In this document: positions 15,023 through 19,047 of the stretch, one piece after another
Layout of the letters: each line of letters opens with the position of its first letter
How positions within the stretch are numbered: the first letter of the stretch is position 1
From: Holophagales bacterium
GTDB lineage: Bacteria; Acidobacteriota; Holophagae; Holophagales; Holophagaceae
Assembly: GCA_031281385.1 (NCBI GenBank)
Contig: JAITFL010000064.1
Location: 1 to 19,047 of the forward strand
Reading direction: 5' to 3'
Length of the DNA stretch: 19,047 bases
Translations under genes and position numbers: made by a program
The notes under the pieces: model-generated
What the model saw: the letters and a program-made list of their open reading frames with translations, nothing else
What the model was told of the DNA's origin: nothing
The model's database searches: none

Positions 15023-15111
15023 GAGCGTTGACTATACCTATGAACATGTTATTTGCTGATTAATACTAGTATGAAGCTACAAATCCTAACCATCAACCTT
15101 TCGGAGGCAAC

Positions 15112-15435
15112 ATGAAAAACACCTACCTAATCCCTCTCGCGGGCATCGTCCTGATTATGGGTTGCGGCCCGAAAAGCACAGTCATTGCAGAAGACTTGAG
15201 TAACCTAAAAGAAATCCAGCCAGCCATAGACAAGCTATCAAATAAGGACAAAGGCTTGCTAGACCTCTATTTTGCTCGTATGCTTGCAGAATCCAGCCCG
15301 TCTGGATCAATAATCATTCCAAAGGGGATGACCATAGGAAAAGCCATCAAAGAACAAAAGAAATTTGTGGCCGAAGCTCAAAAAAAGAGTATGCAAAATT
15401 ACCGACAGCTACGGAAAAACCAAAGGGGGGCCTAG
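15112..15435 (+). CDS. Small lipoprotein (107 aa, conserved hypothetical)
   Basis: The N-terminus is a lipoprotein signal peptide with lipobox LIMGC, so Cys18 would be lipidated after cleavage by signal peptidase II. The mature part is an ~90-residue helical domain. The section LSNKDKGLLDLYFAR followed by PKGMTIGKAIKEQKKFVAEAQ resembles, from memory, a family of small proteobacterial lipoproteins with a 'TIGxAIxxQRxF' core. No function is known. GGAGG (15103-15107) lies 4 nt before the ATG, nearly identical to the 13297 gene. It lies just beyond the right end of the IS630 element, and its TAG overlaps the TAG of an opposing ORF by 2 nt. Confidence 0.75.
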   Translation: MKNTYLIPLAGIVLIMGCGPKSTVIAEDLSNLKEIQPAIDKLSNKDKGLLDLYFARMLAESSPSGSIIIPKGMTIGKAIKEQKKFVAEAQKKSMQNYRQLRKNQRGA

Positions 15436-15599
15436 CGGCTATCGCTACTATTCTGGGATTCTTTGGCTTTGGCTTCAGACCTTAGTTGGTAGTTCTCATA
15501 CCAGAGCATAGATATAGCAATAAGACTGAGCAGATAAATGCAGGTAGTTATTGTATCGCCGCACTCCTGCCTTCTGTAATCTTTATCGCTAATGTACTG
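15432..15599 (-). pseudogene. 5'-truncated small membrane protein ORF
   Basis: The minus strand has an open frame ending TAG at 15432-15434. It encodes about 55 residues with a clear membrane-type segment (TTCIYLLSLIAISMLWY) followed by a polar Lys/Glu/Ser tail. The frame stays open upstream into repeat copy B, but no ATG, GTG or TTG occurs before the hydrophobic segment. The protein-like part begins exactly at the boundary of copy B (15598). The simplest reading is a gene whose start was removed when the repeat arrived. A chance open frame is possible. Confidence 0.35.
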
Positions 15600-15864
15600 A
15601 TGCGGGCTGGCGCCCGTGATGATATTTATGCCGATTGATGACGCGGCGAGGTCATTCGCCGCTCGAACTCGGAACCGGCATACTGCGGCCTGTTGCGTTT
15701 CGCTCCGGGTCTTGGAAAAGCTTCCTAAATACTAACTGGGGATTCGCTCGGGTCCGCCGCGCATGCGCGTCGAACCCTCGCTACTCCCCAGACCCCTTGT
15801 CCTCGCCTCGCATACTGCCCTATGTAGGGGCGGATGCATGGAGAAGGCTTCGATGAACGCAAAT
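15598..15864 (+). repeat. Dispersed ~265-bp repeat, copy B
   Basis: This is the plus-orientation partner of 272-534, starting with TGATGCGGGC and its own CGGGC/GCCCG hairpin (15603-15616) and ending at CTTCGATGA. It lies between the truncated minus-strand ORF and the 3' end of the helicase gene. Confidence 0.85.
15635..15856 (+). CDS. Small ORF in repeat copy B (73 aa, unknown function)
   Basis: The frame matches the 72-codon frame of copy A with one extra codon near residue 47; about 42 residues are identical, and the ATG and TGA are in corresponding positions. The product is basic, with conserved WKSF, WGF, YSPDPL, LPY and RLR. No ribosome-binding site stands out upstream. Coding status is uncertain for the same reasons as in copy A. 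Of the possible frames across the repeat, this is the one intact in both full copies, and it is also open in the 14105 fragment. Confidence 0.35.
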   Translation: MMTRRGHSPLELGTGILRPVAFRSGSWKSFLNTNWGFARVRRACASNPRYSPDPLSSPRILPYVGADAWRRLR

Positions 15865-15885
15865 GTTTTCATCTTGTAACTGTCA

Positions 15886-17958
15886 CTACACCCCTTCCAA
15901 AAACTCCTCTACCTTTTTCCAGTTTCTCGTGATGGGGAAGGGCGGCAGGGCGGCGCGGACTTGGGCGGCGTAGCCTTTGCCAAACCTATCCTCGGTTGGC
16001 AGCATGAGGCGGGGGTCTAGGATGCAAACTACGCCTTTGTCCGTCTTGGTACGTATGAGGCGCCCTATGCCCTGCTTTAGCTTTAGCGTCATCTGCGGCA
16101 CTTGGTATCCATAAAACCCCATGCCCTGCTTGGCGTGGTCGGCCTCCCTTATGCGGGCTTGGACAACAGGGTCGTCCGGGGGCGCGAATGGCAGGGACGC
16201 AACTACGACAAGCACCAGTGCATCGCCAGGCACGTCTATACCCTGCCAGAACGAAGCCAAACCAAGCAGTATTGCGTTTGGCGATGCGCGGAACAGGTTG
16301 AGCAACTGAGACCTGGAGTGGCCCTCGCCTTGGACCAATATCGTGAATGGCGGCAGCGCGGCTTGTAGCAAGGGCCTGAACGCCGCCAGCATTTTTCGGC
16401 TGGTGAACAGCAGAAGCGCCCTGCCTCTGGAAGCTGTCACCAGGCGCGTCATGGTCTCCATGGATGCGTTTACCCAGGCTGCCTCGCCCACGCCGTCCTT
16501 TCCGGCCCTTCTCTCTGGCATTCCCGGTGGCACGAAGAGCATGCCCTGGTTCTCGAAGTCGAATGGGCTCTCCATGACGGCGCCCCTTTCGGCTTCTTCT
16601 TCCAACAGGCCGAGCCTTAGCCTAAGGCCGTTGAAGCCTCGCCCGTCGCGCAGTGTGGCCGACGTCATAACCACGGTTTCAAACCCCCTGCGTATGAACT
16701 TGTGAAAAAAGGGCTTGACGTCTATCGGGCTTGCTTTGAACGCCACCAAATGCGGGCCTTCGCGGATTATCGTAGAGACCCAGCCTTCCTTTTGGGCAAA
16801 GATGATTTCCATTCTTTGGAATGCGGTGGATATTCTGTTGACCAGTGTTGACCAAACTGCTTTGTCCATCGCGCTTTCAAGCGTTTCGTCCCTTTTCCTA
16901 GATGCCATTTTATCGGCTTCCTCAAAGACGGCCTGCCCCGCCTGAACCCATGCCACGACTGCGGAAGCGAGGGGGCCAAAGTCTAGGGATGGGTCGTCGA
17001 AGCCCATCTGCGAGCCGCCGGGGGGGACCAAGGACATCAAGTCGCCCCAGGCCTCTTCCCATGGAAGGATGTTTGCCGCTACTGCCGCCGCTTCTGCATC
17101 TCTTGCCGCGTTTTCGGATAGGTCGTGGAGAAGCAGGGTCATTGCCCTGCTGGACCATTCCTCGGCGCAACTGTCGGTTATCTGGTCTTCTATCTCGTGC
17201 GCTTCGTCGAGTATCAGCACCGGTGCGTCTGGGAGTATCTTGCCGTTGCCCTCTGCCCTCAATATGCGGTCTGCCAGCAATAGGGCCGTGTTTGCTATGA
17301 TCAGGTCGGCAAAGGCCAGCTTTTGGTGCATTTTGGTAACAAAGCACTCGTCCTTGTTTGGGCATTTGCTGCCTATGCACCTTTCGGCGTTCAGGCGGCT
17401 CCACAGCTTTGATTCGCCCTCGGCGTGCCTGCCCAGTTCTTCCCTGTCGCCCGTTTCGGTTTGTTCGACCCACTTGTCTAGCGCCAGCCAAAGGCTATAG
17501 TCAGACTTGCTCATTTCGGCGTTGGGCATACCCTTGAATATGGATAGGGCGGTGATGCACAGATAGTTGGAGCGCCCTTTGGCTATAGCCGCGTTAATGC
17601 TCTTTCCCAAAATCCCTTTTGCCCTTGGGATGTCGTCATTCATCAACTGGGCTTGCAGGTGCTTGGTGCGCGTGGCGACAATGACGGGGTTCCTCCCTGC
17701 GGCTATCGCGGGGATCAGATACCCCAGCGATTTGCCTATGCCGGTGCCCGCCTCTATGGGCTGTATGGTGGCTACAGGAGCTTGCTCTGGCTCGCCGCCG
17801 GATTCGCCCCATTCGTCAAAGACGTCTGCCGAATCCACGATGGAATCCCACACTAGCTCTGCCATCCTTCTCTGCCCTGGGCGCTCTTCGGCACCTTTGA
17901 AGCAAGAGAAAATGCTGCCCGTCCCAGGCGCAAAATATTTGTCCATTGGATGGGCCAC
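15886..17958 (-). CDS. dinG: DinG/YoaA-type ATP-dependent DNA helicase with iron-sulfur cluster
   Basis: This 690-residue SF2 (XPD-like) 5'-3' helicase acts in DNA repair or removal of R-loops and other structures. The Walker A motif EAGTGIGKS is at 69-77. Four cysteines for a 4Fe-4S cluster follow (Cys134, Cys194, Cys199, Cys205), then the DEAH box at 251-254 and motif III VVMTSATL. Near the C-terminus are ASFWQGIDVPGD and QGIGRLIRTKTDKG (motifs V and VI, with the arginine finger). The start is GTG at 17958, with AAGGGGG 4 nt upstream; an internal ATG (codon 5) lacks a suitably spaced site. There is no exonuclease domain as in Firmicutes DinG, so the protein is closer to E. coli DinG/YoaA. 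A small membrane protein gene lies 64 nt upstream on the same strand. Confidence 0.93.
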   Translation of the reverse strand: MAHPMDKYFAPGTGSIFSCFKGAEERPGQRRMAELVWDSIVDSADVFDEWGESGGEPEQAPVATIQPIEAGTGIGKSLGYLIPAIAAGRNPVIVATRTKHLQAQLMNDDIPRAKGILGKSINAAIAKGRSNYLCITALSIFKGMPNAEMSKSDYSLWLALDKWVEQTETGDREELGRHAEGESKLWSRLNAERCIGSKCPNKDECFVTKMHQKLAFADLIIANTALLLADRILRAEGNGKILPDAPVLILDEAHEIEDQITDSCAEEWSSRAMTLLLHDLSENAARDAEAAAVAANILPWEEAWGDLMSLVPPGGSQMGFDDPSLDFGPLASAVVAWVQAGQAVFEEADKMASRKRDETLESAMDKAVWSTLVNRISTAFQRMEIIFAQKEGWVSTIIREGPHLVAFKASPIDVKPFFHKFIRRGFETVVMTSATLRDGRGFNGLRLRLGLLEEEAERGAVMESPFDFENQGMLFVPPGMPERRAGKDGVGEAAWVNASMETMTRLVTASRGRALLLFTSRKMLAAFRPLLQAALPPFTILVQGEGHSRSQLLNLFRASPNAILLGLASFWQGIDVPGDALVLVVVASLPFAPPDDPVVQARIREADHAKQGMGFYGYQVPQMTLKLKQGIGRLIRTKTDKGVVCILDPRLMLPTEDRFGKGYAAQVRAALPPFPITRNWKKVEEFLEGV

Positions 17959-18022
17959 GATGCCCCCTTATGATAAGTGCGTTCCAATTTCTATGGCAGG
18001 CACTGCCGCCTTGGCAGATATT

Positions 18023-18337
18023 CTATGATTTGCTGGCTCCCCATCTCCCAAATGTGAGAATGAGTATGAGGAAAACGTAGCCAATGATCGGAAGCAGCAT
18101 CAACAGTGACAAGGCGCCTCTGTAGCCAGCCTTTGAGCAGATGCGCCAGTGAAAGAAAATTCCAATCACATAGACGACCAAGACGATGGCCGCCACCGCA
18201 ACGATGGCAAGCCATCCGACTGCGTCCACTGCCATCGAGGCGATGTCGGGGTCGCCCATGATTGCAGTCAGTGCCGTCTCTACGGCATCGGCTATTTTGT
18301 CGGCGTTGTCTATTGCCGGGGACAACAGCGAAAACAT
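18023..18337 (-). CDS. Small integral membrane protein (104 aa, conserved hypothetical)
   Basis: I chose the ATG at 18337 because GAAGGGGG lies 4 nt before it; an in-frame ATG at 18361 would add eight residues and lacks such a site. The protein has a membrane helix (WLAIVAVAAIVLVVYVIGIFF) and a second hydrophobic block (LSLLMLLPIIGYVFLILILTF) ending FGRWG. The linker ICSKAGYRGALSLLMLLP matches, from memory, a common C-terminal motif of small uncharacterised membrane proteins ('KAGYxGxxxLLxLIP'). Function is unknown. It is transcribed divergently from dedA and probably together with the helicase gene downstream. Confidence 0.75.
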   Translation of the reverse strand: MFSLLSPAIDNADKIADAVETALTAIMGDPDIASMAVDAVGWLAIVAVAAIVLVVYVIGIFFHWRICSKAGYRGALSLLMLLPIIGYVFLILILTFGRWGASKS

Positions 18338-18366
18338 GGAACCCCCTTCGCGCTTATGCACTGGTT

Positions 18367-18372
18367 ATTATA
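18367..18372 (-). promoter_or_regulatory. Likely -10 element for the membrane protein-dinG transcript
   Basis: The minus strand reads TATAAT exactly, 30 nt upstream of the ATG at 18337. No convincing -35 lies 16-18 bp further upstream (the region reads GCCATT), so recognition may rely on other contacts. Confidence 0.45.
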
Positions 18373-18444
18373 TGACAATCTGCCCGAAAAATGGCATAGA
18401 CGGCAGGGATTTGGGCTAAGAGAGCGGATAGCCACGGGCTTACA

Positions 18445-18473
18445 TTCGTGCCTTGGCTAGAATTTGCTATCAT
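18445..18473 (+). promoter_or_regulatory. Possible dedA promoter
   Basis: TATCAT (18468-18473) is a reasonable -10, 33 nt before the TTG start. At 17-bp spacing the -35 position holds only TTCGTG, a poor match. Confidence 0.25.
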
Positions 18474-18505
18474 TTACTGTTCGCAATGATCATTTGGAGG
18501 GGCGA

Positions 18506-19047
18506 TTGGAATGGCTAATTAACGCTTGGCACTTTATCAAGGGCCTGACCAACCCTGAAACGCTGAACATGCTGGCGGGGAGCATGGGGGGCTGGCTCTA
18601 CGCGCTTTTGTTCGCCGTCATATTTGTTGAGACGGGTCTGGTGGTCATGCCCTTTTTGCCTGGCGACAGCCTGATCTTCGCCATCGGGGCCTTGGGGGCC
18701 CTGGAGGGCACGCCCATCAACCTGCCGCTCATGGGCGGGCTGCTGGTGGCCGCCGCCGTCCTTGGCGATGCGGTCAACTATTCAGTGGGCTTTAGGCTTG
18801 GCCCGGCGGTGTTCAGCCGCGAGGATAGCAGGTGGTTCAACAAAAAACATCTATTGGCCGCCCAGGCATTCTATGAAAGGCATGGCGGCAAAACCATTAT
18901 TTTGGCGCGTTTTCTGCCCTTCATACGCACATTTGCCCCATTTGTGGCGGGCATCGGTCGAATGTCGTACCCGCGCTTTGCCATTTACAACGTGACGGGG
19001 GCCGCACTATGGATTTGCTCGTTCATGGGCGCGGGCAGGCTGTTCGG
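18506..19047 (+). CDS. dedA: DedA family membrane protein (3' end beyond the window)
   Basis: DedA proteins are inner-membrane proteins of the DedA/VTT superfamily, linked to membrane phospholipid or undecaprenyl-phosphate translocation and proton-motive force maintenance. The visible 180 codons include FVETGLVVMPFLPGDSLIFAIGAL near the N-terminus, GDAVNYSVGFRLG, and YERHGGKTIILARFLPFIRTFAPFVAGIGRMSY, which closely follow E. coli DedA. The start is TTG at 18506, with GGAGGGG immediately upstream (18496-18502); the overlapping ATG at 18511 is out of frame and stops after three codons. The last bases of the window still lie within the C-terminal helix, so about 20-40 residues are missing. Confidence 0.92.
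   Translation, partial: MEWLINAWHFIKGLTNPETLNMLAGSMGGWLYALLFAVIFVETGLVVMPFLPGDSLIFAIGALGALEGTPINLPLMGGLLVAAAVLGDAVNYSVGFRLGPAVFSREDSRWFNKKHLLAAQAFYERHGGKTIILARFLPFIRTFAPFVAGIGRMSYPRFAIYNVTGAALWICSFMGAGRLF

Larger units (their letters stand above)
14147..15034 (-). mobile_element. IS630-family insertion sequence (888 bp)
   Basis: The ends are 14-bp inverted repeats, TAGTCAACGCCCTT (14147-14160) and AAGAGCGTTGACTA (15021-15034), with one mismatch. Each is flanked by TA (14145-14146 and 15035-15036), the target duplication expected for the IS630/Tc1/mariner group. The single transposase gene fills nearly the whole element. Both ends are intact, so the element could still be moved if an active transposase is supplied. 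Confidence 0.9.

Noticed and set aside
14556..15059. 167-codon plus-strand frame
   Set aside because: Antisense shadow of the IS630 transposase; the GC-rich third positions keep the opposite strand open.

Overview
The window looks like a bacterial chromosome segment of moderately high GC, rich in AGG (Arg) and ATA (Ile) codons. The lineage is uncertain. Two features fit Acidobacteriota, possibly Holophagae-like: the S41 peptidase has a C-terminal 'HTDLGRAVYGGGG' block, and a large secreted protein repeats a 'FL(K)xHPxHxEAR' unit. Both resemblances are from memory. No rRNA, tRNA or CRISPR array was seen.

Layout. (1) 1-659: no convincing standard gene, but a ~265-bp repeat (copy A, minus orientation, 272-534) carries a 72-codon frame, with two compact hairpins at its edge. 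(2) 660-3790 (+): a tight operon of gmk (TTG start), a membrane-anchored S41 C-terminal processing peptidase, and a methyltransferase-like protein. (3) 3791-4071: a non-coding gap holding a 163-bp MITE-like element made of nested hairpins, ending just before the next ribosome-binding site. (4) 4072-8662 (+): a KimA-type K+ symporter with the known binding residues kept, then a large secreted protein built from two copies of one unit. (5) 8811-13265 (+): an overlapping operon of a divergent sigma-70 family factor, a DnaC/DnaI-like AAA+ ATPase with an N-terminal cysteine motif, and an MMPL/RND transporter. (6) 13297-15864: an AT-richer accessory patch with two small envelope proteins that share the same strong GGAGG ribosome-binding site, an IS630-family element with a frameshifted transposase, a truncated antisense ORF, and further copies of the repeat (a fragment at 14105-14146 and full copy B at 15598-15864). 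(7) 15886-18337 (-): a small membrane protein gene followed by a DinG/YoaA-type iron-sulfur helicase. (8) 18506-19047 (+): dedA, cut off by the window end.

Regions 2-5 read as core housekeeping, envelope and transport genes. The mobile content lies in region 6 and in the hairpin and repeat elements. The strongest candidate for something undescribed is the repeat whose two full copies share a reading frame despite much nucleotide divergence. The hairpin element in front of kimA, which can fold in two mutually exclusive ways, comes second.
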